From contig NW_026870532.1 in NCBI RefSeq assembly GCF_963576545.1, positions 806,001 through 870,000 of the forward strand: a DNA stretch of 64,000 nt, given 5' to 3'. Below are positions 9,590-21,938 of this stretch, piece after piece. The notes under the pieces are model-generated. The model was not told the DNA's origin and did no database searches. It saw nothing but the letters and a program-made list of their open reading frames with translations. The DNA is from Limanda limanda (taxonomy: Eukaryota; Chordata; Actinopteri; Pleuronectiformes; Pleuronectidae). Numbering within the stretch: position 1 is the first letter of the stretch; every line of letters begins with the position of its first letter. A program made the position numbers and the translations under genes.

Positions 9590-12002
9590 CAAGTCTCTCC
9601 GACCTTCACAAAAAAAGTTATTCAAGAATATCTCTTTCTCCTATGTGCTTTCATCCCTAACCCTAACCCTAACCCTTCCGAAAGTCGGAGAAGCTCAAGG
9701 ATGGTACTGATCGATGCGCGCTACCCCATTTAGTGGGGGTAGAGCCTACTTGCAAGTCTCTCCGACCTTCACAAAAAACGTTATTCAAGAATATCTCTTT
9801 CTCCTATGTGCTTTCATCCCTAACCCTAACCCTAACCCTTCCGAAAGTCGGAGAAGCTCAAGGATGGTACCGATCGATGCGCGCTACCCCATTTAGTGGG
9901 GGTAGAGCCTACTTGCAAGTCTCTCCGACCTTCAAAAAAAAAGTTATTCAAGAATATCTCCTCAGATTTGGGGGAATTTCGTCGGTCGACCTCTTCCGAA
10001 GGTCGTACAAGCTCGGGGATGGTACCAATCGATCTGCAGGACCCAAATTAGTCCAGATGCAGCCACTTTCCAAGTCTCTCCGACCTTCACAAAAAAAGTT
10101 ATTCAAGAATATCTCTTTCTCCTATGTGCTTTCATCCCTAACCCTAACCCTAACCCTTCCGAAAGTCGGAGAAGCTCAAGGATGGTACCGATCGATGCGC
10201 GCTACCCCATTTAGTGGGGGTAGAGCCTACTTGCAAGTCTCTCCGACCTTCACAAAAAAAGTTATTCAAGAATATCTCTTTCTCCTATGTGCTTTCATCC
10301 CTAACCCTAACCCTAACCCTTCCGAAAGTCGGAGAAGCTCAAGGATGGTACCGATCGATGCGCGCTACCCCATTTAGTGGGGGTAGAGCCTACTTGCAAG
10401 TCTCTCCGACCTTCACAAAAAACGTTATTCAAGAATATCTCTTTCTCCTATGTGCTTTCATCCCTAACCCTAACCCTAACCCTTCCGAAAGTCGGAGAAG
10501 CTCAAGGATGGTACCGATCGATGCGCGCTACCCCATTTAGTGGGGGTAGAGCCTACTTGCAAGTCTCTCCGACCTTCAAAAAAAAAGTTATTCAAGAATA
10601 TCTCCTCAGATTTGGGGGAATTTCGTCGGTCGACCTCTTCCGAAGGTCGTACAAGCTCGGGGATGGTACCAATCGATCCGCAGGACCCAAATTAGTCCAG
10701 ATGCAACCACTTTCCAAGTCTCTCCGACCTTCACAAAAAAAGTTATTCAAGAATATCTCTTTCTCCTATGTGCTTTCATCCCTAACCCTAACCCTAACCC
10801 TTCCGAAAGTCGGAGAAGCTCAAGGATGGTACCGATCGATGCGCGCTACCCCATTTAGTGGGGGTAGAGCCTACTTGCAAGTCTCTCCGACCTTCACAAA
10901 AAAAGTTATTCAAGAATATCTCTTTCTCCTATGTGCTTTCATCCCTAACCCTAACCCTAACCCTTCCGAAAGTCGGAGAAGCTCAAGGATGGTACCGATC
11001 GATGCGCGCAACCCCATTTAGTGGGGGTAGAGCCTACTTGCAAGTCTCTCCGACCTTCACAAAAAAAGTTATTCAAGAATATCTCCTCAGATTTGGGGGA
11101 ATTTCGTCGGTCGACCTCTTCCGAAGGTCGTACAAGCTCGGGGATGGTACCAATCGATCCGCAGGACCCAAATTAGTCCAGATGCAACCACTTTCCAAGT
11201 CTCTCCGACCTTCACAAAAAAAGTTATTCAAGAATATCTCTTTCTCCTATGTGCTTTCATCCCTAACCCTAACCCTAACCCTTCCGAAAGTCGGAGAAGC
11301 TCAAGGATGGTACCGATCGATGCGCGCTACCCCATTTAGTGGGGGTAGAGCCTACTTGCAAGTCTCTCCGACCTTCACAAAAAAAGTTATTCAAGAATAT
11401 CTCTTTCTCCTATGTGCTTTCATCCCTAACCCTAACCCTAACCCTTCCGAAAGTCGGAGAAGCTCAAGGATGGTACCGATCGATGCGCGCAACCCCATTT
11501 AGTGGGGGTAGAGCCTACTTGCAAGTCTCTCCGACCTTCACAAAAAAAGTTATTCAAGAATATCTCCTCAGATTTGGGGGAATTTCGTCGGTCGACCTCT
11601 TCCGAAGGTCGTACAAGCTCGGGGATGGTACCAATCGATCCGCAGGACCCAAATTAGTCCAGATGCAACCACTTTCCAAGTCTCTCCGACCTTCACAAAA
11701 AAAGTTATTCAAGAATATCTCTTTCTCCTATGTGCTTTCATCCCTAACCCTAACCCTAACCCTTCCGAAAGTCGGAGAAGCTCAAGGATGGTACCGATCG
11801 ATGCGCGCTACCCCATTTAGTGGGGGTAAAGCCTACTTGCAAGTCTCTCCGACCTTCACAAAAAAAGTTATTCAAGAATATCTCTTTCTCCTATGTGCTT
11901 TCATCCCTAACCCTAACCCTAACCCTTCCGAAAGTCGGAGAAGCTCAAAGATGGTACCGATCGATGCGCGCTACCCCATTTAGTGGGGGTAGAGCCTACT
12001 TG
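9590..12002 (+). repeat. Array segment of A-A-A-B and A-A-B groups
   Basis: B monomers start at 9916, 10560, 11041 and 11522. Markers are C119T (9708), A27C in the monomers at 9753 and 10397, C20A in the B at 9916 and 10560, T133A in the A at 10878 and 11359, G153A (11829) and G110A (11949). The same order recurs 9,618 bp downstream. Confidence 0.9.
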
Positions 12003-14401
12003 CAAGTCTCTCCGACCTTCACAAAAAAAGTTATTCAAGAATATCTCTTTCTCCTATGTGCTTTCATCCCTAACCCTAACCCTAACCCTTCCGAAAGTCG
12101 GAGAAGCTCAAGGATGGTACCGATCGATGCGCGCTACCCCATTTAGTGGGGGTAGAGCCTACTTGCAAGTCTCTCCGACCTTCACAAAAAAAGTTATTCA
12201 AGAATATCTCCTCAGATTTGGGGGAATTTCGTCGGTCGACCTCTTCCGAAGGTCGTACAAGCTCGGGGATGGTACCAATCGATCTGCAGGACCCAAATTA
12301 GTCCAGATGCAACCACTTTCCAAGTCTCTCCGACCTTCACAAAAAAAGTTATTCAAGAATATCTCTTTCTCCTATGTGCTTTCATCCCTAACCCTAACCC
12401 TAACCCTTCCGAAAGTCGGAGAAGCTCAAGGATGGTACCGATCGATGCGCGCTACCCCATTTAGTGGGGGTAGAGCCTACTTGCAAGTCTCTCCGACCTT
12501 CACAAAAAAAGTTATTCAAGAATATCTCCTCAGATTTGGGGGAATTTCGTCGGTCGACCTCTTCCGAAGGTCGTACAAGCTCGGGGATGGTACCAATCGA
12601 TCCGCAGGACCCAAATTAGTCCAGATGCAACCACTTTCCAAGTCTCTCCGACCTTCACAAAAAAAGTTATTCAAGAATATCTCTTTCTCCTATGTGCTTT
12701 CATCCCTAACCCTAACCCTAACCCTTCCGAAAGTCGGAGAAGCTCAAGGATGTTACCGATCGATGCGCGCTACCCCATTTAGTGGGGGTAGAGCCTACTT
12801 GCAAGTCTCTCCGACCTTTACAAAAAAAGTTATTCAAGAATATCTCCTCAGATTTGGGGGAATTTCGTCGGTCGACCTCTTCCGAAGGTCGTACAAGCTC
12901 GGGGATGGTACCAATCGATCTGCAGGACCCAAATTAGTCCAGATGCAGCCACTTTCCAAGTCTCTCCGACCTTCACAAAAAAAGTTATTCAAGAATATCT
13001 CTTTCTCCTATGTGCTTTCATCCCTAACCCTAACCCTAACCCTTCCGAAAGTCGGAGAAGCTCAAGGATGGTACCGATCGATGCGCGCTACCCCATTTAG
13101 TGGGGGTAGAGCCTACTTGCAAGTCTCTCCGACCTTCACAAAAAAAGTTATTCAAGAATATCTCTTTCTCCTATGTGCTTTCATCCCTAACCCTAACCCT
13201 AACCCTTCCGAAAGTCGGAGAAGCTCAAGGATGGTACCGATCGATGCGCGCTACCCCATTTAGTGGGGGTAGAGCCTACTTGCAAGTCTCTCCGACCTTC
13301 ACAAAAAACGTTATTCAAGAATATCTCTTTCTCCTATGTGCTTTCATCCCTAACCCTAACCCTAACCCTTCCGAAAGTCGGAGAAGCTCAAGGATGGTAC
13401 CGATCGATGCGCGCTACCCCATTTAGTGGGGGTAGAGCCTACTTGCAAGTCTCTCCGACCTTCAAAAAAAAAGTTATTCAAGAATATCTCCTCAGATTTG
13501 GGGGAATTTCGTCGGTCGACCTCTTCCGAAGGTCGTACAAGCTCGGGGATGGTACCAATCGATCCGCAGGACCCAAATTAGTCCAGATGCAACCACTTTC
13601 CAAGTCTCTCCGACCTTCACAAAAAAAGTTATTCAAGAATATCTCTTTCTCCTATGTGCTTTCATCCCTAACCCTAACCCTAACCCTTCCGAAAGTCGGA
13701 GAAGCTCAAGGATGGTACCGATCGATGCGCGCTACCCCATTTAGTGGGGGTAGAGCCTACTTGCAAGTCTCTCCGACCTTCACAAAAAAAGTTATTCAAG
13801 AATATCTCTTTCTCCTATGTGCTTTCATCCCTAACCCTAACCCTAACCCTTCCGAAAGTCGGAGAAGCTCAAGGATGGTACCGATCGATGCGCGCAACCC
13901 CATTTAGTGGGGGTAGAGCCTACTTGCAAGTCTCTCCGACCTTCACAAAAAAAGTTATTCAAGAATATCTCCTCAGATTTGGGGGAATTTCGTCGGTCGA
14001 CCTCTTCCGAAGGTCGTACAAGCTCGGGGATGGTACCAATCGATCCGCAGGACCCAAATTAGTCCAGATGCAACCACTTTCCAAGTCTCTCCGACCTTCA
14101 CAAAAAAAGTTATTCAAGAATATCTCTTTCTCCTATGTGCTTTCATCCCTAACCCTAACCCTTCCGAAAGTCGGAGAAGCTCAAGGATGGTACCGATCGA
14201 TGCGCGCTAACCCATTTAGTGGGGGTAAAGCCTACTTGCAAGTCTCTCCGACCTTCACAAAAAAAGTTATTCAAGAATATCTCTTTCTCCTATGTGCTTT
14301 CATCCCTAACCCTAACCCTAACCCTTCCGAAAGTCGGAGAAGCTCAAGGATGGTACCGATCGATGCGCGCTACCCCATTTAGTGGGGGTAGAGCCTACTT
14401 G
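12003..14401 (+). repeat. 2.4-kb higher-order module, copy 3 (2,399 bp)
   Basis: Fifteen monomers matching 5267-7665 at an offset of 6,736 bp, with B at 12166, 12484, 12802, 13446 and 13927. Shared markers are G115T (12753), C18T in B (12819), A27C in the A at 13283, C20A in the B at 13446, T133A in the A at 13764, and the 157-bp A at 14082. The wider match at this offset runs about 4460-8627 to 11196-15363. Confidence 0.91.
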
Positions 14402-17120
14402 CAAGTCTCTCCGACCTTCACAAAAAAAGTTATTCAAGAATATCTCTTTCTCCTATGTGCTTTCATCCCTAACCCTAACCCTAACCCTTCCGAAAGTCGG
14501 AGAAGCTCAAGGATGGTACCGATCGATGCGCGCTACCCCATTTAGTGGGGGTAGAGCCTACTTGCAAGTCTCTCCGACCTTCACAAAAAAAGTTATTCAA
14601 GAATATCTCCTCAGATTTGGGGGAATTTCGTCGGTCGACCTCTTCCGAAGGTCGTACAAGCTCGGGGATGGTACCAATCGATCTGCAGGACCCAAATTAG
14701 TCCAGATGCAACCACTTTCCAAGTCTCTCCGACCTTCACAAAAAAAGTTATTCAAGAATATCTCTTTCTCCTATGTGCTTTCATCCCTAACCCTAACCCT
14801 AACCCTTCCGAAAGTCGGAGAAGCTCAAGGATGGTACCGATCGATGCGCGCTACCCCATTTAGTGGGGGTAGAGCCTACTTGCAAGTCTCTCCGACCTTC
14901 ACAAAAAACGTTATTCAAGAATATCTCTTTCTCCTATGTGCTTTCATCCCTAACCCTAACCCTAACCCTTCCGAAAGTCGGAGAAGCTCAAGGATGGTAC
15001 CGATCGATGCGCGCTACCCCATTTAGTGGGGGTAGAGCCTACTTGCAAGTCTCTCCGACCTTCACAAAAAAAGTTATTCAAGAATATCTCCTCAGATTTG
15101 GGGGAATTTCGTCGGTCGACCTCTTCCGAAGGTCGTACAAGCTCGGGGATGGTACCAATCGATCCGCAGGACCCAAATTAGTCCAGATGCAGCCACTTTC
15201 CAAGTCTCTCCGACCTTCACAAAAAAAGTTATTCAAGAATATCTCTTTCTCCTATGTGCTTTCATCCCTAACCCTAACCCTAACCCTTCCGAAAGTCGGA
15301 GAAGCTCAAGGATGGTACCGATCGATGCGCGCTACCCCATTTAGTGGGGGTAGAGCCTACTTGCAAGTCTCTCCGACCTTCACAAAAAAAGTTATTCAAG
15401 AATATCTCTTTCTCCTATGTGCTTTCATCCCTAACCCTAACCCTAACCCTTCCGAAAGTCGGAGAAGCTCAAGGATGGTACTGATCGATGCGCGCTACCC
15501 CATTTAGTGGGGGTAGAGCCTACTTGCAAGTCTCTCCGACCTTCACAAAAAACGTTATTCAAGAATATCTCTTTCTCCTATGTGCTTTCATCCCTAACCC
15601 TAACCCTAACCCTTCCGAAAGTCGGAGAAGCTCAAGGATGGTACCGATCGATGCGCGCTACCCCATTTAGTGGGGGTAGAGCCTACTTGCAAGTCTCTCC
15701 GACCTTCAAAAAAAAAGTTATTCAAGAATATCTCCTCAGATTTGGGGGAATTTCGTCGGTCGACCTCTTCCGAAGGTCGTACAAGCTCGGGGATGGTACC
15801 AATCGATCTGCAGGACCCAAATTAGTCCAGATGCAGCCACTTTCCAAGTCTCTCCGACCTTCACAAAAAAAGTTATTCAAGAATATCTCTTTCTCCTATG
15901 TGCTTTCATCCCTAACCCTAACCCTAACCCTTCCGAAAGTCGGAGAAGCTCAAAGATGGTACCGATCGATGCGCGCTACCCCATTTAGTGGGGGTAGAGC
16001 CTACTTGCAAGTCTCTCCGACCTTCACAAAAAAAGTTATTCAAGAATATCTCTTTCTCCTATGTGCTTTCATCCCTAACCCTAACCCTAACCCTTCCGAA
16101 AGTCGGAGAAGCTCAAGGATGGTACCGATCGATGCGCGCTACCCCATTTAGTGGGGGTAGAGCCTACTTGCAAGTCTCTCCGACCTTCACAAAAAACGTT
16201 ATTCAAGAATATCTCTTTCTCCTATGTGCTTTCATCCCTAACCCTAACCCTAACCCTTCCGAAAGTCGGAGAAGCTCAAGGATGGTACCGATCGATGCGC
16301 GCTACCCCATTTAGTGGGGGTAGAGCCTACTTGCAAGTCTCTCCGACCTTCAAAAAAAAAGTTATTCAAGAATATCTCCTCAGATTTGGGGGAATTTCGT
16401 CGGTCGACCTCTTCCGAAGGTCGTACAAGCTCGGGGATGGTACCAATCGATCCGCAGGACCCAAATTAGTCCAGATGCAACCACTTTCCAAGTCTCTCCG
16501 ACCTTCACAAAAAAAGTTATTCAAGAATATCTCTTTCTCCTATGTGCTTTCATCCCTAACCCTAACCCTAACCCTTCCGAAAGTCGGAGAAGCTCAAGGA
16601 TGGTACCGATCGATGCGCGCTACCCCATTTAGTGGGGGTAGAGCCTACTTGCAAGTCTCTCCGACCTTCACAAAAAAAGTTATTCAAGAATATCTCTTTC
16701 TCCTATGTGCTTTCATCCCTAACCCTAACCCTTCCGAAAGTCGGAGAAGCTCAAGGATGGTACCGATCGATGCGCGCAACCCCATTTAGTGGGGGTAGAG
16801 CCTACTTGCAAGTCTCTCCGACCTTCACAAAAAAAGTTATTCAAGAATATCTCCTCAGATTTGGGGGAATTTCGTCGGTCGACCTCTTCCGAAGGTCGTA
16901 CAAGCTCGGGGATGGTACCAATCGATCCGCAGGACCCAAATTAGTCCAGATGCAACCACTTTCCAAGTCTCTCCGACCTTCACAAAAAAAGTTATTCAAG
17001 AATATCTCTTTCTCCTATGTGCTTTCATCCCTAACCCTAACCCTTCCGAAAGTCGGAGAAGCTCAAGGATGGTACCGATCGATGCGCGCTAACCCATTTA
17101 GTGGGGGTAGAGCCTACTTG
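14402..17120 (+). repeat. Array segment with two short A monomers
   Basis: B monomers start at 14565, 15046, 15690, 16334 and 16809. It contains the 157-bp A monomers at 16652 and 16964, which flank one B. Markers are A27C in the A at 14883, 15527 and 16171, C119T in the A at 15364, C20A in the B at 15690 and 16334, and G110A in the A at 15845. Confidence 0.9.
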
Positions 17121-20100
17121 CAAGTCTCTCCGACCTTCACAAAAAAAGTTATTCAAGAATATCTCTTTCTCCTATGTGCTTTCATCCCTAACCCTAACCC
17201 TAACCCTTCCGAAAGTCGGAGAAGCTCAAGGATGGTACCGATCGATGCGCGCTACCCCATTTAGTGGGGGTAGAGCCTACTTGCAAGTCTCTCCGACCTT
17301 CACAAAAAAAGTTATTCAAGAATATCTCTTTCTCCTATGTGCTTTCATCCCTAACCCTAACCCTAACCCTTCCGAAAGTCGGAGAAGCTCAAGGATGGTA
17401 CCGATCGATGCGCGCTACCCCATTTAGTGGGGGTAGAGCCTACTTGCAAGTCTCTCCGACCTTCACAAAAAAAGTTATTCAAGAATATCTCCTCAGATTT
17501 GGGGGAATTTCGTCGGTCGACCTCTTCCGAAGGTCGTACAAGCTCGGGGATGGTACCAATCGATCTGCAGGACCCAAATTAGTCCAGATGCAACCACTTT
17601 CCAAGTCTCTCCGACCTTCACAAAAAAAGTTATTCAAGAATATCTCTTTCTCCTATGTGCTTTCATCCCTAACCCTAACCCTAACCCTTCCGAAAGTCGG
17701 AGAAGCTCAAGGATGGTACCGATCGATGCGCGCTACCCCATTTAGTGGGGGTAGAGCCTACTTGCAAGTCTCTCCGACCTTCACAAAAAACGTTATTCAA
17801 GAATATCTCTTTCTCCTATGTGCTTTCATCCCTAACCCTAACCCTAACCCTTCCGAAAGTCGGAGAAGCTCAAGGATGGTACCGATCGATGCGCGCTACC
17901 CCATTTAGTGGGGGTAGAGCCTACTTGCAAGTCTCTCCGACCTTCACAAAAAAAGTTATTCAAGAATATCTCCTCAGATTTGGGGGAATTTCGTCGGTCG
18001 ACCTCTTCCGAAGGTCGTACAAGCTCGGGGATGGTACCAATCGATCCGCAGGACCCAAATTAGTCCAGATGCAGCCACTTTCCAAGTCTCTCCGACCTTC
18101 ACAAAAAAAGTTATTCAAGAATATCTCTTTCTCCTATGTGCTTTCATCCCTAACCCTAACCCTAACCCTTCCGAAAGTCGGAGAAGCTCAAGGATGGTAC
18201 CGATCGATGCGCGCTACCCCATTTAGTGGGGGTAGAGCCTACTTGCAAGTCTCTCCGACCTTCACAAAAAAAGTTATTCAAGAATATCTCTTTCTCCTAT
18301 GTGCTTTCATCCCTAACCCTAACCCTAACCCTTCCGAAAGTCGGAGAAGCTCAAGGATGGTACCGATCGATGCGCGCTACCCCATTTAGTGGGGGTAGAG
18401 CCTACTTGCAAGTCTCTCCGACCTTCACAAAAAAAGTTATTCAAGAATATCTCCTCAGATTTGGGGGAATTTCGTCGGTCGACCTCTTCCGAAGGTCGTA
18501 CAAGCTCGGGGATGGTACCAATCGATCTGCAGGACCCAAATTAGTCCAGATGCAACCACTTTCCAAGTCTCTCCGACCTTCACAAAAAAAGTTATTCAAG
18601 AATATCTCTTTCTCCTATGTGCTTTCATCCCTAACCCTAACCCTAACCCTTCCGAAAGTCGGAGAAGCTCAAGGATGGTACCGATCGATGCGCGCTACCC
18701 CATTTAGTGGGGGTAGAGCCTACTTGCAAGTCTCTCCGACCTTCACAAAAAACGTTATTCAAGAATATCTCTTTCTCCTATGTGCTTTCATCCCTAACCC
18801 TAACCCTAACCCTTCCGAAAGTCGGAGAAGCTCAAGGATGGTACCGATCGATGCGCGCTACCCCATTTAGTGGGGGTAGAGCCTACTTGCAAGTCTCTCC
18901 GACCTTCACAAAAAAAGTTATTCAAGAATATCTCCTCAGATTTGGGGGAATTTCGTCGGTCGACCTCTTCCGAAGGTCGTACAAGCTCGGGGATGGTACC
19001 AATCGATCCGCAGGACCCAAATTAGTCCAGATGCAGCCACTTTCCAAGTCTCTCCGACCTTCACAAAAAAAGTTATTCAAGAATATCTCTTTCTCCTATG
19101 TGCTTTCATCCCTAACCCTAACCCTAACCCTTCCGAAAGTCGGAGAAGCTCAAGGATGGTACCGATCGATGCGCGCTACCCCATTTAGTGGGGGTAGAGC
19201 CTACTTGCAAGTCTCTCCGACCTTCACAAAAAAAGTTATTCAAGAATATCTCTTTCTCCTATGTGCTTTCATCCCTAACCCTAACCCTAACCCTTCCGAA
19301 AGTCGGAGAAGCTCAAGGATGGTACTGATCGATGCGCGCTACCCCATTTAGTGGGGGTAGAGCCTACTTGCAAGTCTCTCCGACCTTCACAAAAAACGTT
19401 ATTCAAGAATATCTCTTTCTCCTATGTGCTTTCATCCCTAACCCTAACCCTAACCCTTCCGAAAGTCGGAGAAGCTCAAGGATGGTACCGATCGATGCGC
19501 GCTACCCCATTTAGTGGGGGTAGAGCCTACTTGCAAGTCTCTCCGACCTTCAAAAAAAAAGTTATTCAAGAATATCTCCTCAGATTTGGGGGAATTTCGT
19601 CGGTCGACCTCTTCCGAAGGTCGTACAAGCTCGGGGATGGTACCAATCGATCTGCAGGACCCAAATTAGTCCAGATGCAGCCACTTTCCAAGTCTCTCCG
19701 ACCTTCACAAAAAAAGTTATTCAAGAATATCTCTTTCTCCTATGTGCTTTCATCCCTAACCCTAACCCTAACCCTTCCGAAAGTCGGAGAAGCTCAAGGA
19801 TGGTACCGATCGATGCGCGCTACCCCATTTAGTGGGGGTAGAGCCTACTTGCAAGTCTCTCCGACCTTCACAAAAAAAGTTATTCAAGAATATCTCTTTC
19901 TCCTATGTGCTTTCATCCCTAACCCTAACCCTAACCCTTCCGAAAGTCGGAGAAGCTCAAGGATGGTACCGATCGATGCGCGCTACCCCATTTAGTGGGG
20001 GTAGAGCCTACTTGCAAGTCTCTCCGACCTTCACAAAAAACGTTATTCAAGAATATCTCTTTCTCCTATGTGCTTTCATCCCTAACCCTAACCCTAACCC

Positions 20101-21938
20101 TTCCGAAAGTCGGAGAAGCTCAAGGATGGTACCGATCGATGCGCGCTACCCCATTTAGTGGGGGTAGAGCCTACTTGCAAGTCTCTCCGACCTTCAAAAA
20201 AAAAGTTATTCAAGAATATCTCCTCAGATTTGGGGGAATTTCGTCGGTCGACCTCTTCCGAAGGTCGTACAAGCTCGGGGATGGTACCAATCGATCCGCA
20301 GGACCCAAATTAGTCCAGATGCAACCACTTTCCAAGTCTCTCCGACCTTCACAAAAAAAGTTATTCAAGAATATCTCTTTCTCCTATGTGCTTTCATCCC
20401 TAACCCTAACCCTAACCCTTCCGAAAGTCGGAGAAGCTCAAGGATGGTACCGATCGATGCGCGCTACCCCATTTAGTGGGGGTAGAGCCTACTTGCAAGT
20501 CTCTCCGACCTTCACAAAAAAAGTTATTCAAGAATATCTCTTTCTCCTATGTGCTTTCATCCCTAACCCTAACCCTAACCCTTCCGAAAGTCGGAGAAGC
20601 TCAAGGATGGTACCGATCGATGCGCGCAACCCCATTTAGTGGGGGTAGAGCCTACTTGCAAGTCTCTCCGACCTTCACAAAAAAAGTTATTCAAGAATAT
20701 CTCCTCAGATTTGGGGGAATTTCGTCGGTCGACCTCTTCCGAAGGTCGTACAAGCTCGGGGATGGTACCAATCGATCCGCAGGACCCAAATTAGTCCAGA
20801 TGCAACCACTTTCCAAGTCTCTCCGACCTTCACAAAAAAAGTTATTCAAGAATATCTCTTTCTCCTATGTGCTTTCATCCCTAACCCTAACCCTAACCCT
20901 TCCGAAAGTCGGAGAAGCTCAAGGATGGTACCGATCGATGCGCGCTACCCCATTTAGTGGGGGTAGAGCCTACTTGCAAGTCTCTCCGACCTTCACAAAA
21001 AAAGTTATTCAAGAATATCTCTTTCTCCTATGTGCTTTCATCCCTAACCCTAACCCTAACCCTTCCGAAAGTCGGAGAAGCTCAAGGATGGTACCGATCG
21101 ATGCGCGCAACCCCATTTAGTGGGGGTAGAGCCTACTTGCAAGTCTCTCCGACCTTCACAAAAAAAGTTATTCAAGAATATCTCCTCAGATTTGGGGGAA
21201 TTTCGTCGGTCGACCTCTTCCGAAGGTCGTACAAGCTCGGGGATGGTACCAATCGATCCGCAGGACCCAAATTAGTCCAGATGCAACCACTTTCCAAGTC
21301 TCTCCGACCTTCACAAAAAAAGTTATTCAAGAATATCTCTTTCTCCTATGTGCTTTCATCCCTAACCCTAACCCTAACCCTTCCGAAAGTCGGAGAAGCT
21401 CAAGGATGGTACCGATCGATGCGCGCTACCCCATTTAGTGGGGGTAAAGCCTACTTGCAAGTCTCTCCGACCTTCACAAAAAAAGTTATTCAAGAATATC
21501 TCTTTCTCCTATGTGCTTTCATCCCTAACCCTAACCCTAACCCTTCCGAAAGTCGGAGAAGCTCAAAGATGGTACCGATCGATGCGCGCTACCCCATTTA
21601 GTGGGGGTAGAGCCTACTTGCAAGTCTCTCCGACCTTCACAAAAAAAGTTATTCAAGAATATCTCTTTCTCCTATGTGCTTTCATCCCTAACCCTAACCC
21701 TAACCCTTCCGAAAGTCGGAGAAGCTCAAGGATGGTACCGATCGATGCGCGCTACCCCATTTAGTGGGGGTAGAGCCTACTTGCAAGTCTCTCCGACCTT
21801 CACAAAAAAAGTTATTCAAGAATATCTCCTCAGATTTGGGGGAATTTCGTCGGTCGACCTCTTCCGAAGGTCGTACAAGCTCGGGGATGGTACCAATCGA
21901 TCTGCAGGACCCAAATTAGTCCAGATGCAACCACTTTC
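17121..21938 (+). repeat. Array segment, start of second ~9.6-kb copy
   Basis: B monomers start at 17447, 17928, 18409, 18890, 19534, 20178, 20659, 21140 and 21784. It matches 7503-12320 monomer by monomer at an offset of 9,618 bp, including the duplicated 962-bp unit (17284-19207), C119T (19326), G153A (21447) and G110A (21567). Confidence 0.92.

Larger units (their letters stand above)
7503..16651 (+). repeat. ~9.6-kb higher-order repeat, upstream copy
   Basis: This block of about 9.15 kb has the same order of A, B, short A and variant-marked monomers as 17121-26263. The offset is 9,618 bp up to 14238 and 9,612 bp afterwards, because the A at 23857 is 6 bp shorter than its partner at 14239. 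The match also extends upstream to about 6221 at an offset of 9,624 bp. I compared variant markers by eye and did not compute a full alignment. Confidence 0.88.
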
